A program made the position numbers and the translations under genes. From NCBI RefSeq assembly GCF_015158295.1, contig NZ_JACDXV010000006.1, positions 116,240-180,239 of the forward strand: a stretch of DNA of 64,000 nt. The letters run 5' to 3'. The stretch comes from Devosia faecipullorum (lineage in GTDB: Bacteria; Pseudomonadota; Alphaproteobacteria; Rhizobiales; Devosiaceae). The notes below the pieces were generated by a model that worked only from the letters and a program-made list of their open reading frames with translations, did no database searches and had not been told where the DNA came from. How positions within the stretch are numbered: position 1 is the first letter of the stretch; every line of letters begins with the position of its first letter. Below, piece after piece: positions 15,944 to 25,483 of the stretch.

Positions 15944-17440
15944 TTATTTCATCGTCGGCATCTGAAACTCGGCGCCGTCCTTGATACCGCTGGGCCAGCG
16001 GGCCGTCACGGTCTTGGTGCGGGTCCAGAACTTGATGGAATCGGTGCCATGCTGGTTGAGGTCGCCAAAGGCGCTGGCCTTCCAGCCACCGAAACTGTGA
16101 TAAGCGAGCGGCACCGGCACCGGCACATTGACGCCGACCATGCCGACATTGATGCGTGCGGCGAAGTCGCGGGCGGCATCACCGTCGCGGGTAAAGATCG
16201 CCGTGCCATTGCCATAGGCATTGTTCATGATCAGGCTCACTGCGTCCTCATAGGTACTGGCGCGCACGACGCTCAGCACCGGACCGAAGATTTCTTCCTT
16301 GTAAATGTCCATGTCTGCCGTCACCCGGTCGAAAAGGGTTGGGCCGACGAAATAGCCGTTCTCATAGCCCTGGAGTGCAAAGTCGCGGCCATCGACGACG
16401 AGCTCGGCCCCCTGCTCTTCGCCGCTGGAAATCAGCGACTTGATGCGGTCCTGGCTGGCCTTGGTGATGACGGGGCCCATTTCCGATGCAGGGTCGGTCG
16501 CCGGACCGACCTTGAGCGTCTCGACGCGCGGCTTGAGGGCGGCGACAATACGGTCAGCCGTACCCTCACCCACCGGCACCGCCACCGAAACGGCCATGCA
16601 ACGTTCGCCAGCCGAGCCGTAGCCCGCGCCCATCAGGGCGTCGGCGGCCTTGTCCATGTCGGCATCAGGCATGATGATCATGTGGTTCTTGGCGCCACCA
16701 AAAGCCTGTACGCGCTTGCCGTTGGCAGCCGCGGCACCATAGACATAGCGCGCGATGGGCGTGGAGCCCACGAAGCTGATAGCTTCGATTTTTTCGTGCT
16801 CCAGAATGGCGTCCACCACCGGCTTGCCGCCATGGACCACGTTCAGAATACCCTTGGGCAGGCCCGCCTCAATGGCCAATTGCGCCAGCCGCACCGGCAC
16901 GGAAGGATCGCGCTCAGACGGCTTGAGAATGAAGGCATTGCCGGCGGCAATGGCGGGAGAGAGCATCCAGAGCGGGATCATGGCCGGAAAATTGAACGGC
17001 GTGATGCCGGCGCCGATGCCGACCGGCTGGCGCATGGAATACATGTCGATCCCCGGCCCGGCGCCATCGGTAAATTCCCCCTTGAGCAAATGGGGCGCAC
17101 CGGCGACGAATTCGGAGACTTCCAGGCCTCGGAGCAGGTCGCCCTTGGCATCCTCGACGGTCTTGCCGTGCTCGGCGCTGAGCAGTTCGGCCAGTTCCTG
17201 CATGTCGCGATTGATCAGGGCGACGAACTTGAAAAAGACACGCGCCCGGCGCTGTGGATTGGTCGCGGCCCATTTCGGCTGGGCTGCGGCGGCCGAGGCG
17301 ACGGCGGCTTCGAGATCGGCCTGGCTGGCCAGCGCCACACGCGCCTGTACTTCCCCGGTTGCGGGGTTGAAAACGTCCTGGAATTCGGTCGAGCTACCGC
17401 TGGTTTCGACGCCGTCGATGAAGTGTCCGATAGTGCGCAT
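15944..17440 (-). CDS. mmsA: CoA-acylating methylmalonate-semialdehyde dehydrogenase
   Basis: A 498-residue aldehyde dehydrogenase of the MmsA branch. It converts methylmalonate or malonate semialdehyde to propionyl- or acetyl-CoA, with NAD+ and CoA. The catalytic Cys lies in GSAGERCMAVSVAVPVG, the Rossmann part in SFVGSTPIARYVYGAAAANGKRVQAFGGAKNHMIIMPDADMD, and the branch-typical TPFNFPAMIPLWM is present near residue 145. The ATG at 17438-17440 is preferred because AAGGAAGG precedes it. It is divergent from a LysR gene, which probably controls it. No valine-degradation partner (mmsB) is adjacent, so it may serve the local pathway. Confidence 0.92.
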   Translation of the reverse strand: MRTIGHFIDGVETSGSSTEFQDVFNPATGEVQARVALASQADLEAAVASAAAAQPKWAATNPQRRARVFFKFVALINRDMQELAELLSAEHGKTVEDAKGDLLRGLEVSEFVAGAPHLLKGEFTDGAGPGIDMYSMRQPVGIGAGITPFNFPAMIPLWMLSPAIAAGNAFILKPSERDPSVPVRLAQLAIEAGLPKGILNVVHGGKPVVDAILEHEKIEAISFVGSTPIARYVYGAAAANGKRVQAFGGAKNHMIIMPDADMDKAADALMGAGYGSAGERCMAVSVAVPVGEGTADRIVAALKPRVETLKVGPATDPASEMGPVITKASQDRIKSLISSGEEQGAELVVDGRDFALQGYENGYFVGPTLFDRVTADMDIYKEEIFGPVLSVVRASTYEDAVSLIMNNAYGNGTAIFTRDGDAARDFAARINVGMVGVNVPVPVPLAYHSFGGWKASAFGDLNQHGTDSIKFWTRTKTVTARWPSGIKDGAEFQMPTMK

Positions 17441-17483
17441 GATAATCCTTCCTTGGCTGGAGGGAATAATCGACCTATACAAA

Positions 17484-17522
17484 TCGCACATCAACGCGCG
17501 CAATCGCGCATCAGTTGTGCGA
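17484..17522. promoter_or_regulatory. Dyad operator between mmsA and LysR gene
   Basis: Perfect 7-base arms TCGCACA (17484-17490) and TGTGCGA (17516-17522), 25 bases apart, enclosing further GCGC-rich symmetry. The right arm belongs to TGTGCGAAA, also present before the other LysR gene at 3824-3832. A LysR regulatory site is inferred. Confidence 0.5.
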
Positions 17523-17535
17523 AATTTATAGTCAA

Positions 17536-18411
17536 ATGAACTGGGACGATGTCCGTATTTTTCTCGCCGTGGCGCGCAATGGGCAAATCCTGGGGGCCTC
17601 CAAAGCCCTTGGGCTCAATCATGCGACAGTGGCGCGGCGATTGTCGGCGCTGGAACAGGCCATAGGTAGCCGGCTGTTCATGCGGCGCACCAACGGCACC
17701 GAACTGACCGCGCAGGGCGAGCAGTTCCTGATCCATGCCGAGGCCATGGAAAGCGCCGGGCTGGCGGCGGCGGAAGCGGTTGACGCCGATAGCGAGATCG
17801 AGGGCATCGTGCGCATCGGCGCCCCTGACGGTTTCGGCGTTGCCTTTCTCGCACCACGACTACATGAGCTGGTCGAACGCCACCCCCTCTTGCGGATCGA
17901 ACTGGTGCCGGTCCCCCGGGCCTTCTCGCTGTCGCGACGCGAGGCCGATATCGCAGTGACGCTGGAGCGCCCTCGCGAAGGACGTCTGGTGGCGCGCAAA
18001 CTCACCGATTATTCACTTGGGCTATATGCCTCACGCGCCTATCTCGACCGCCATGGCACGCCGGCTAGCCTTGACGACCTGCGCTCTCACCGTCTGGTGG
18101 GCTACGTCGAGGATCTGCTCTACACTGCCTCGCTCGATTATACGGCGGCATTCAGCACAGAATGGCGTTCGCAGATCGCCGTATCCTCGGCCATGGGACA
18201 GACCGAGGCGGTGCGCTGGGGCGCGGGCATCGGCATTCTTCACGCCTTCATGGCCGGCAGGGACGACAATCTTGTCCGCATCCTGCCCGAACATGCGCTC
18301 AAACGGTCCTATTGGACAGTGTTGCACGAGGATTTCAGGACCATGAAGCGCGTGACGGTGGTCTCCGATTTTCTCTCCGAAATCGTTGCGCGCGAACGTT
18401 TCGCATTTTAG
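17536..18411 (+). CDS. LysR family transcriptional regulator
   Basis: A 291-residue LysR protein with HTH segment NWDDVRIFLAVARNGQILGASKALGLNHATVARRLSALEQAIG and a C-terminal effector-binding fold. The ATG at 17536 gives the family-typical MNWDDVRIF start; a TTG 21 bases upstream is in frame but less likely. It is divergent from mmsA, its likely target, and paralogous to the LysR at 3891 (same layout of HTH and the motif TDYSLGLYASRAYL / AEYGLGLYASPAYL in the effector domain). Confidence 0.88.
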   Translation: MNWDDVRIFLAVARNGQILGASKALGLNHATVARRLSALEQAIGSRLFMRRTNGTELTAQGEQFLIHAEAMESAGLAAAEAVDADSEIEGIVRIGAPDGFGVAFLAPRLHELVERHPLLRIELVPVPRAFSLSRREADIAVTLERPREGRLVARKLTDYSLGLYASRAYLDRHGTPASLDDLRSHRLVGYVEDLLYTASLDYTAAFSTEWRSQIAVSSAMGQTEAVRWGAGIGILHAFMAGRDDNLVRILPEHALKRSYWTVLHEDFRTMKRVTVVSDFLSEIVARERFAF

Positions 18412-18443
18412 CCGCCGTACCCTTCTTCCACCTTCTCCTATGA

Positions 18444-19379
18444 TCAGGTCTTGGCGGCGCTTGTGCTGAGGAGACTATGCCAGGCCTGTCCCGGACGGAG
18501 ACGAGCAGCGGCCAGTGCCGTGTCGATGGCCGGGCGGGTCACCTCGGCGCCGGGGAGGCACTCGATCAGGCTTTTTGCGATGATGGAATGCAATTGCAGC
18601 ACACCGCCAATAGCGGCAACAGGCTCCGGCCCGGCGCGCTTCAGCAAGGCGAAAGCCAGCCCAGCCAATTCGGCCCCCGCCCCGCGCAAAATGTCCAGCG
18701 CCGCTGCGTCTCCTGCCTCGGCGGCCTGGGCTACGCCCAAAGCGAGCGCACCGATGCGGCCTCTATCTCCGGCATAGATATATTGGCGCACATCATGCCA
18801 GTCGCGCCCGCCGACCAGGGCGAACAGGTGCTCGGCCAGCAATTCCACCCCAGCAAAATCCCCCTGGCGATCAAGCACGCGATAGATGTGATCGAGCGCC
18901 CGCAGGGCGATCCAACTGCCCGAGCCAGCATCGTCGATAAGGATACCGCGCCCACCGACGCGGATGGTCTCGCCCGCTTTCGTCACATGAATACCGATCG
19001 AGCCGGTTCCCGCCGAAATCAAATGGCCCTGGCCGGGCTGGAAATGCGCCGCATAGGCGAGGACGATGTCGTCACTGACGAGCACCGTCTCCGGCACGAT
19101 GCCCAGTGCGGTTCCGGCCATGTCGCTGATATCCGCTGCTGCCGCAGCGCCAAAACCGGTGAAGCCAGCGACCAGACTATTCGCAGCCAGCCCCGCCTCG
19201 GCAAGAGCCCTGGCCAATTGGTCCAGCATGCCGGCGAGACGGGCGCGTTCGGCCGGGTTGAACACATGGGCGGTGGCGCCGCCGACCTCGCCACGCGCCA
19301 GAATATTCCCGCCAGTCTCGCAGGCCACCCAGCGGCTGGCCGTGCCGCCCACATCCAATCCCAGATACACTGAAGTCAC
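18444..19379 (-). CDS. BadF/BcrA-family sugar kinase (GlcNAc/MurNAc kinase-like)
   Basis: A 311-residue ASKHA-fold kinase. The N-terminal phosphate loop is YLGLDVGGTASRWVAC, the second phosphate motif ISAGTGSIGIHV near residue 135, and GGRGILIDDAGSGSWIALRAL is typical of N-acetylglucosamine kinases of this family, which also contains the MurNAc/GlcNAc kinase MurK. It probably phosphorylates an imported amino sugar at C6. The GTG start overlaps the stop of nanE (GTGA), so it is the last gene of the ABC importer operon. With MurQ encoded nearby, MurNAc or GlcNAc is the likely substrate. This is inferred. Confidence 0.82.
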   Translation of the reverse strand: MTSVYLGLDVGGTASRWVACETGGNILARGEVGGATAHVFNPAERARLAGMLDQLARALAEAGLAANSLVAGFTGFGAAAAADISDMAGTALGIVPETVLVSDDIVLAYAAHFQPGQGHLISAGTGSIGIHVTKAGETIRVGGRGILIDDAGSGSWIALRALDHIYRVLDRQGDFAGVELLAEHLFALVGGRDWHDVRQYIYAGDRGRIGALALGVAQAAEAGDAAALDILRGAGAELAGLAFALLKRAGPEPVAAIGGVLQLHSIIAKSLIECLPGAEVTRPAIDTALAAARLRPGQAWHSLLSTSAAKT

Positions 19380-20041
19380 GAGGGCACGCCGTCCCGAACG
19401 AACATGCAGGTAATTTCACGCGGATTGGTAATCATGGTCCCCACGACAACCGCATGGGCACCCGCTTCGAAGGCGCGGCCCACCAATTGGGGAGAATTGT
19501 AGCGCCCTTCGGCCACCACGGGAATGGCAAGCCGGGAGGAGAGCATTTCGAGCAGTTCGATGTCAGGAGTTTCGGGCTTGGGAAGCGTTACCTCGGTATA
19601 GCCCGACAAGGTGGTGGCGACATAATCCGCCCCCCAATCGGCCGCCTTGAAACCTTCCTCGGCGGTGGAAATATCGGCAAAAACTTCGGCGCCCAATTCC
19701 TCGCGGATACGACGGATCAACAGGCGCGGATGCTCTCCGGCGCGCGGCCGTTCGGTGCAATCGAGCGCCACGATGCCTGCACCTGCCTCGACAATGGCCG
19801 CGGCGGCGGCAAAATCGGGAGTGATATAGACCGGATGGGTCTCGGAAAATATCTTGTTGATGCCGATGATCGGCAGGCCCGCCGCCAATACTGCGGCGAC
19901 ATCGGCGGGTCCGTTTGCGCGAATGGCCACCGCGCCGCCCTCGCTGGCCGCCAGCGCCATGGCGCCCATGAAGCGCGGGCCATGCAGGGGATTGTCCGCC
20001 CGCGCCTGGCAGGAGACGACGAGACCGCGCGGCAGCATCAT
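19376..20041 (-). CDS. nanE: Putative N-acetylmannosamine-6-phosphate 2-epimerase NanE
   Basis: A 221-residue TIM-barrel protein that interconverts ManNAc-6-P and GlcNAc-6-P. NanE hallmarks seen are LVVSCQARADNPLHGP at the N-terminus, IGINKIFSETHPVYITP, IVALDCTERPRAGEHP with the catalytic Lys/Asp region around it, and VVAEGRYNSPQLVGRAFEAGAHAVVVGTMITNP. A longer open frame exists upstream, but the real start is the ATG at 20041-20039, overlapping the permease stop (ATGA). It links the imported sugar to GlcNAc-6-P metabolism. No other sialic acid gene (nanA, nanK) is in the window. Confidence 0.88.
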   Translation of the reverse strand: MMLPRGLVVSCQARADNPLHGPRFMGAMALAASEGGAVAIRANGPADVAAVLAAGLPIIGINKIFSETHPVYITPDFAAAAAIVEAGAGIVALDCTERPRAGEHPRLLIRRIREELGAEVFADISTAEEGFKAADWGADYVATTLSGYTEVTLPKPETPDIELLEMLSSRLAIPVVAEGRYNSPQLVGRAFEAGAHAVVVGTMITNPREITCMFVRDGVPS

Positions 20042-20901
20042 TTCACCGCTCCAGAGGTCATGCCGGCAATGAATTGCCGCGAAAGCACAATATAGATGAG
20101 AATGATCGGCGCTGCCGAGAGGGTAAGGCCCGAGAACAGCACGCCCCAATCGGTGGTATATTCGCCCATGAAGGTGGTCAGCCCCTGCGGCAGCGTCTTG
20201 AGGTTGTCGTTCTGGATGAAAACGAGCGGAAAGAAGAAATCGTTCCAGATCGGCACCACGTTCTGGATGCCGGCAATGACCATGGCAGGGCGCACCAGCG
20301 GCAGCATGATCGACCACATGATCCGCGCTTCGCTGGCCCCGTCCATACGCGCCGCATCCTCCAGTTCACTCGGCAGTGTGCGGATAAATCCGGTCATGAT
20401 GAACACGGTCGTGGGCAGGCCCATGGCCGTATAGACGAAGATCAGCGAAAGCTGATTGTTGAGAATGGAGAGATCCCGCATCAACATGAAGAGCGGGATG
20501 ATGGCGAGCTTGAGCGGCAGGGTCAGCCCGGCGAGGAAAAACATGAGGATGAAATTGGCGCCGGTAAAGGCATAGCGGCCGATGGCATAGGCGGCCATGG
20601 TCCCCAGCGTCAGGATCAGCACCATCGAGGCACCGGTGACAACGAAGGAATTGAACAGGTAGCGCAGGAAATTGGTCTCGGTCCAGATTTTCAGGAAGTT
20701 GCCGATCTGGGTGAAATCGGGCAGGCCGAACGGCGACTGGAAAATCTGCGGCGTGGTCTTGAAGGCCGAGAACACCATGATGACGATGGGCGCCAGCATC
20801 AGAATGGAATTGGCGATCAGAATGACCTGTAACAGCCCGTCGCGGCCCAGGCGACCCAAGAGGCCTTTCTGTTCGTAATGGGCGGCATTGGCGATGCTCA
20901 T
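20038..20901 (-). CDS. Carbohydrate ABC transporter permease (MalG-like)
   Basis: A 287-residue inner-membrane protein with six predicted helices. The EAA loop that docks with the ATPase is ELEDAARMDGASEARIMWSIMLPLVRPA (about residues 175-205). It pairs with the MalF-like permease, whose gene ends 4 bp into this one's start, and with the solute receptor and MalK-like ATPase upstream, forming a CUT1 sugar importer. The stop overlaps the nanE start, so the sugar is likely an N-acetylated amino sugar or a disaccharide of it. Confidence 0.9.
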   Translation of the reverse strand: MSIANAAHYEQKGLLGRLGRDGLLQVILIANSILMLAPIVIMVFSAFKTTPQIFQSPFGLPDFTQIGNFLKIWTETNFLRYLFNSFVVTGASMVLILTLGTMAAYAIGRYAFTGANFILMFFLAGLTLPLKLAIIPLFMLMRDLSILNNQLSLIFVYTAMGLPTTVFIMTGFIRTLPSELEDAARMDGASEARIMWSIMLPLVRPAMVIAGIQNVVPIWNDFFFPLVFIQNDNLKTLPQGLTTFMGEYTTDWGVLFSGLTLSAAPIILIYIVLSRQFIAGMTSGAVK

Positions 20902-21818
20902 AGCTGAATCTCCCGGGCCCGCAGCCGCACCGTGATCACCGAGGCGATAACCGCGACGAACACGAAGATGAGCACGGCGAGAGCACTGCCGAGACCGAAA
21001 TCCTGCTGGCCGGACGACACGTTGCCGAAAGCGGTGCGGTAGAAATAAAGCCCCAGAACGTCGGTCGAGCCGAAGGGCGAGCCATCTAGCCCCCCCATGA
21101 TATAGGGCAGTTCAAACCAGTTGAAGGCGCCGACAAACAGCAGGGTGAAGACGATCGTGGCGCTTGGCGCCACCAATGGCCAGACGATTTTCGTGATCTT
21201 GACCCATTCGCTTTCGGTTTCCATGCGCACGGCGTCAAGGATTTCGCCGGGAATGCGCTGCATGCCCGCGAGGAACACCAGGGTGGGAAAACCAACCATG
21301 TGCCAGGCCTGCGCGGCGATGATGCTCCAAAGCGCAGTATTGCCCTGGCCGAGCCAGGGTTGGGCCAACCAACCAAGACCCAGGCTCTTAAGGCCGACAT
21401 TCACCATGCCGAACAGGGGATGGTAGAAGAGCTTGAACAGATAGGCGACGATGATGGTGGAAAGAACGACCGGTAGAAAGACGGCGATGCGGTGGAAACG
21501 CACGCCCGGCAGTTCGCGCCAGAGCGCATAGGCAAGGATGAATCCCAGCCCATTCTGCAACACCATGAGCGCGAAGAAGACAATGATATTGTTTTTGAAG
21601 GCGTTGAGCGTCCAGCTTCGATAGGGCTCGACGAACAAGACGGTATGGAAGTTTTCCAGCCCCACGAATGCGCCGCGCCGAAGGCCCTGCCAATCGAAGA
21701 AGGCATAGGCGAAGGCAGAAATGATCGGATAGACAATGAACAACGCAACGAAGGCCAGGGGCGGCACGATCAGCGCTGTGATCCAGAGGCCACGGCCGGT
21801 CATCCGAAATTGAGGCAT
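20898..21818 (-). CDS. Carbohydrate ABC transporter permease (MalF-like)
   Basis: A 306-residue permease with six predicted helices. The first is WITALIVPPLAFVALFIVYPIISAFAYAFFDW, and the EAA-type loop IPGEILDAVRMETESEWVKITKIVWPLVAPS lies near residue 200. It is the partner of the MalG-like subunit, with a 4-bp gene overlap. It follows the solute-binding gene after a gap of 72 bp that contains a hairpin, an arrangement that would reduce permease output relative to the receptor. Confidence 0.9.
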   Translation of the reverse strand: MPQFRMTGRGLWITALIVPPLAFVALFIVYPIISAFAYAFFDWQGLRRGAFVGLENFHTVLFVEPYRSWTLNAFKNNIIVFFALMVLQNGLGFILAYALWRELPGVRFHRIAVFLPVVLSTIIVAYLFKLFYHPLFGMVNVGLKSLGLGWLAQPWLGQGNTALWSIIAAQAWHMVGFPTLVFLAGMQRIPGEILDAVRMETESEWVKITKIVWPLVAPSATIVFTLLFVGAFNWFELPYIMGGLDGSPFGSTDVLGLYFYRTAFGNVSSGQQDFGLGSALAVLIFVFVAVIASVITVRLRAREIQL

Positions 21819-21845
21819 TGAAGGGCGCGCTCCTGCGAGAGGTGC

Positions 21846-21869
21846 GGGGGTAGCGCTAAGGCCACCCCC
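21846..21869 (-). terminator. Intercistronic hairpin between sugar receptor and permease genes
   Basis: GGGGGT (21846-21851) pairs with ACCCCC (21864-21869) around a loop that can add GC pairs, in the 72-bp gap between the solute-binding gene and the MalF-like gene. It is likely an attenuator or RNA-stability hairpin. Confidence 0.4.
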
Positions 21870-21890
21870 GAGGGCGGAGGGAGGACCGCC

Positions 21891-23132
21891 TTACTTCTTG
21901 AACGGCTCGTACCAGGCGGAAAGGCCCGAGGTCAGAGCTTCGCCGATGGCTTCAGGTGTGGTTTCGCCAGCAAACAGCTTCTGCATTTCACCCTGGATCA
22001 ACACCGAGCCCGAAGGTTCGCCATAACGGAAATGAGCGAGCATCAGGTAGGGGATCGAGGACTTGTTCAGGTCATTGACCTCGGCGAGCAGCGGGTTGTC
22101 GAAGGTGACGCCCGGAACCGTCGAGATGTTGGAAAGCGTATTGGCGAAGGCCTGGCCGAATTCATGGCTGGCCAGGTAATTGAGGAACTTGACCGAGGCT
22201 TCCTTGTTGGCACCGGCCGCATTGGCGGCATAGCCACCGTCGAAATAGAGGCCAACCAGCTTGGCGTCGTCCGCGGCCTTGCCGGGGGCGGCAAAGACGC
22301 CCAATTCGATATCCTTGTTCAGGCCCTTGAAGGTCGCCATTTCATAAGAGCCGCCGACGAACATGCCGGCCATGCCCGAGGCGAACAATTGCTGGGCCGA
22401 AGGATAGTCGAGGCCGATAAAGCCGTCGGGGAAATAATTGTCCGCCAGCTCGGCCACTGCGGCCAGCGCGCCGGTGAAGCGGGCATCGGTGAAGTCGGCG
22501 GTGCCGGCCATCAATTCATTGTAGAAATCGGTGCCCATGAGCGAGGAGCCGAGGCCGAAAGTGACGGTCTCGTTCTGCCAGGCCGTGGCAGTGCCATTGG
22601 CGAAGGGGATGACGCCGGCATCCTTGAGCTTCTGGCTGGCGGCGACCAATTCGTCCCAGGTCTGGGGCTCTTCAAGGCCGTTGGCGTCGAAAATCGCCTT
22701 GTTGTAGATCACCAATTGCGTCTGGCTGGCGAAGGGCACGGCATAGACCTTGCCATCGGCACGTACGCTTTCAGCAGCGAGCGCCGGCGCGGCAAAATCC
22801 GCCAAAGCCGGAACGTTGTCGGTGGACAGCGGCTCGAGATAGCCGGCCAAAGCGACATTTTCCAGGCCGCCATAGGCGCGAACCATCATCACGTCGGGGC
22901 CGGTGCCACCGGCCAGAGCGGTCGAGAGGATCGTGTTGTAGTTGGCCGCTTCAAACGTCTCGAACTTGACGTTGATGCCCGGATTGGCCGCTTCGAACGT
23001 GTCGATAAACTGTTCGTAAGCGGCGCGGTCTTCCTGACGCCAGCTCCAGAATGTCAAATCCTGGGCGAAAGCCGGGGCCGCGACGAGCACGGCGCTCAAA
23101 ATGGCGCCGGTGCGGATCATTGTATTCTTCAT
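21891..23132 (-). CDS. Extracellular solute-binding protein, family 1 (sugar receptor)
   Basis: A 413-residue periplasmic receptor with a signal peptide (TGAILSAVLVAAPAFA, AFA cleavage). The SBP_bac_1 fold is shown by YEQFIDTFEAANPGINVKFE near residue 38, GTGPDVMMVRAYGGLENVA near residue 77 and FASGMAGMFVGGSYEMATF near residue 255. It delivers a sugar to the MalFG-like permeases encoded downstream and follows the ATPase gene in the same operon. Context (NanE, amino-sugar kinase, MurQ) suggests an amino sugar such as MurNAc or a GlcNAc-containing saccharide, which sequence alone does not prove. Confidence 0.9.
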   Translation of the reverse strand: MKNTMIRTGAILSAVLVAAPAFAQDLTFWSWRQEDRAAYEQFIDTFEAANPGINVKFETFEAANYNTILSTALAGGTGPDVMMVRAYGGLENVALAGYLEPLSTDNVPALADFAAPALAAESVRADGKVYAVPFASQTQLVIYNKAIFDANGLEEPQTWDELVAASQKLKDAGVIPFANGTATAWQNETVTFGLGSSLMGTDFYNELMAGTADFTDARFTGALAAVAELADNYFPDGFIGLDYPSAQQLFASGMAGMFVGGSYEMATFKGLNKDIELGVFAAPGKAADDAKLVGLYFDGGYAANAAGANKEASVKFLNYLASHEFGQAFANTLSNISTVPGVTFDNPLLAEVNDLNKSSIPYLMLAHFRYGEPSGSVLIQGEMQKLFAGETTPEAIGEALTSGLSAWYEPFKK

Positions 23133-23182
23133 CAGGTTTCCTTCCCTTGAAAACGTCTTGGCATGGACTGTGCCAGAGCCTG

Positions 23183-24247
<1,065 letters not shown>

Positions 24248-24311
24248 TTGCTCTCTCCATCCCGTCCCGCCTCGCAGGAATCCTCCACGGCATTCTGAGC
24301 CGCATGTTCAT

Positions 24312-24358
24312 GGAATACTAAATTCCAACAAAATTACATGTCAAGAATAATGTATTAC
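24312..24358 (-). promoter_or_regulatory. Promoter of the sugar ABC operon with two RpiR-type operators
   Basis: Read leftward, a -35 TTGACA (24339-24344 reversed) is followed 18 bases later by TAGTAT. The -10 overlaps a dyad, GGAATACTAAATTCC (24312-24326). A second copy, AGAATAATGTATTAC (24344-24358), overlaps the upstream edge of the -35. Both fit GGAATA-N3-WATTCC and their centres are 32 bp apart, exactly as in the murQ promoter. The RpiR/MurR gene next door is the likely repressor. Confidence 0.65.
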
Positions 24359-24419
24359 ACACCCCGCAAGTGGCAGCGTCCTCGGAAGAGGGCAATCCGG
24401 CGGGTCGGACCGTCAGCGA

Positions 24420-25271
24420 TTACCGGGACTTAAGAACCGTGACGGCGCTTTCCGAATTGTGGATAAAGTCGTGCGCATCGGCCTGCTGGCGGATCATCAG
24501 GATGAAGAGCATGTCCATCAGCATCAATTGGGCGTCGCGCGAGGTGATGGCCGAGGAGCGCACACGCTCCTCGTCGGCCACCGTGAACAGGTGAATGTCA
24601 GCCAGGTCCAGGAGCGGATTGGGTTGCAGGCCGGTCATGGAGATCACCGTGGCGCCGCGCTGGCGCGCAACCTCGGCAATGCGCAGGGTTTCGACGCTCC
24701 TGCCCGAATGGGAGAGCGCCAGGAGCACATCGGAGCTGTTGAGCGCGGAGGCATTGGAAATCTGGATATGGCTGTCGCTATCGATCAGCGCCATACGGCC
24801 GAGCTTGAGCAGCTTGTAGGAAAAATCCTTGGCCACAAGCGAGGAGGCACCAACGCCGGCCAATTGAATTTTTCGGGCGTTTACCAGCGAATTCAGGGCC
24901 AAATCGATCGTCTGCTCGTTATTTGCGGCCAGGGTTTCGCGCATGGACAACAATTTGCTGCCAATGAGCTTTTGCAGGATGGCCACATAGGTATCGCTGG
25001 CATCGATGGTGCCATGAATGACCCCGCCCGGGGCATGGCCTTCCAGAGCCTTGGCCTTGTTCACCGCCAGCTTGAGCTGCTGATAGCCGGCATAACCCAG
25101 TTTCTGGCTGAACTTGACCACGCTTGATTGACTGCGGCCGGTGGCGGCGGCCAAAGCCGCCGACGACAGGGTCAGCATCTGTTCGGGATCATCGATTATG
25201 AACTGGGCGATCTGACGATCAGCAAGCGTCATGGTATCGAGCTTGGCGCTAAGGACTTTCAATATCGACAT
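24420..25271 (-). CDS. RpiR/MurR family transcriptional regulator
   Basis: A 283-residue regulator. An N-terminal RpiR HTH (LADRQIAQFIIDDPEQMLTLSSAALAAATGRSQSSVVKFSQKLGY) is followed by a SIS sugar-phosphate domain with the typical QLAGVGASSLVAKDFSYKL and LALSHSGRSVETL. It probably senses a sugar phosphate such as MurNAc-6-P. The ATG at 25269-25271 matches the family's start. It lies between the two operons that carry the GGAATA-N3-WATTCC dyads and is divergent from murQ, so it is the natural candidate for binding them. Confidence 0.88.
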   Translation of the reverse strand: MSILKVLSAKLDTMTLADRQIAQFIIDDPEQMLTLSSAALAAATGRSQSSVVKFSQKLGYAGYQQLKLAVNKAKALEGHAPGGVIHGTIDASDTYVAILQKLIGSKLLSMRETLAANNEQTIDLALNSLVNARKIQLAGVGASSLVAKDFSYKLLKLGRMALIDSDSHIQISNASALNSSDVLLALSHSGRSVETLRIAEVARQRGATVISMTGLQPNPLLDLADIHLFTVADEERVRSSAITSRDAQLMLMDMLFILMIRQQADAHDFIHNSESAVTVLKSR

Positions 25272-25405
25272 TTCAATTCCCGTGGCGCCGGCCATGATCC
25301 TTTGCATGAAGGACTAAAGCCGACCTCCCCCAAATTGCAACAAGGCTCTCTCCCGCACCAAGGCCCGGCTTGTCACCTTCGGCCCCTGGGGAAAGCGTTG
25401 AATAT

Positions 25406-25457
25406 GGAATACAATATTCCTTGCCGCGTTGACACCAGGAATATTCACTTCTAGCAT
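25406..25457 (+). promoter_or_regulatory. murQ operon promoter with two RpiR-type operators
   Basis: A -35 TTGACA (25429-25434), a 17-base spacer and TAGCAT (25452-25457) form a good promoter 27 bp before murQ. Just upstream lies a perfect dyad, GGAATACAATATTCC (25406-25420). A weaker copy, GGAATATTCACTTCT (25438-25452), fills the spacer. Their centres are 32 bp apart, the same spacing as at 24312-24358. Confidence 0.68.
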
Positions 25458-25483
25458 CGCTCCGGAACCTGAGCATAGGCACA

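Noticed and set aside
15884..17539. A 551-codon rightward open frame across mmsA
   Set aside because: Antisense shadow of an unmistakable aldehyde dehydrogenase gene.
18444..20041. A sialic acid operon because of NanE
   Set aside because: No NanA lyase, NanK of the ROK type or SiaPQM transporter; the neighbours point to amino-sugar and murein recycling.
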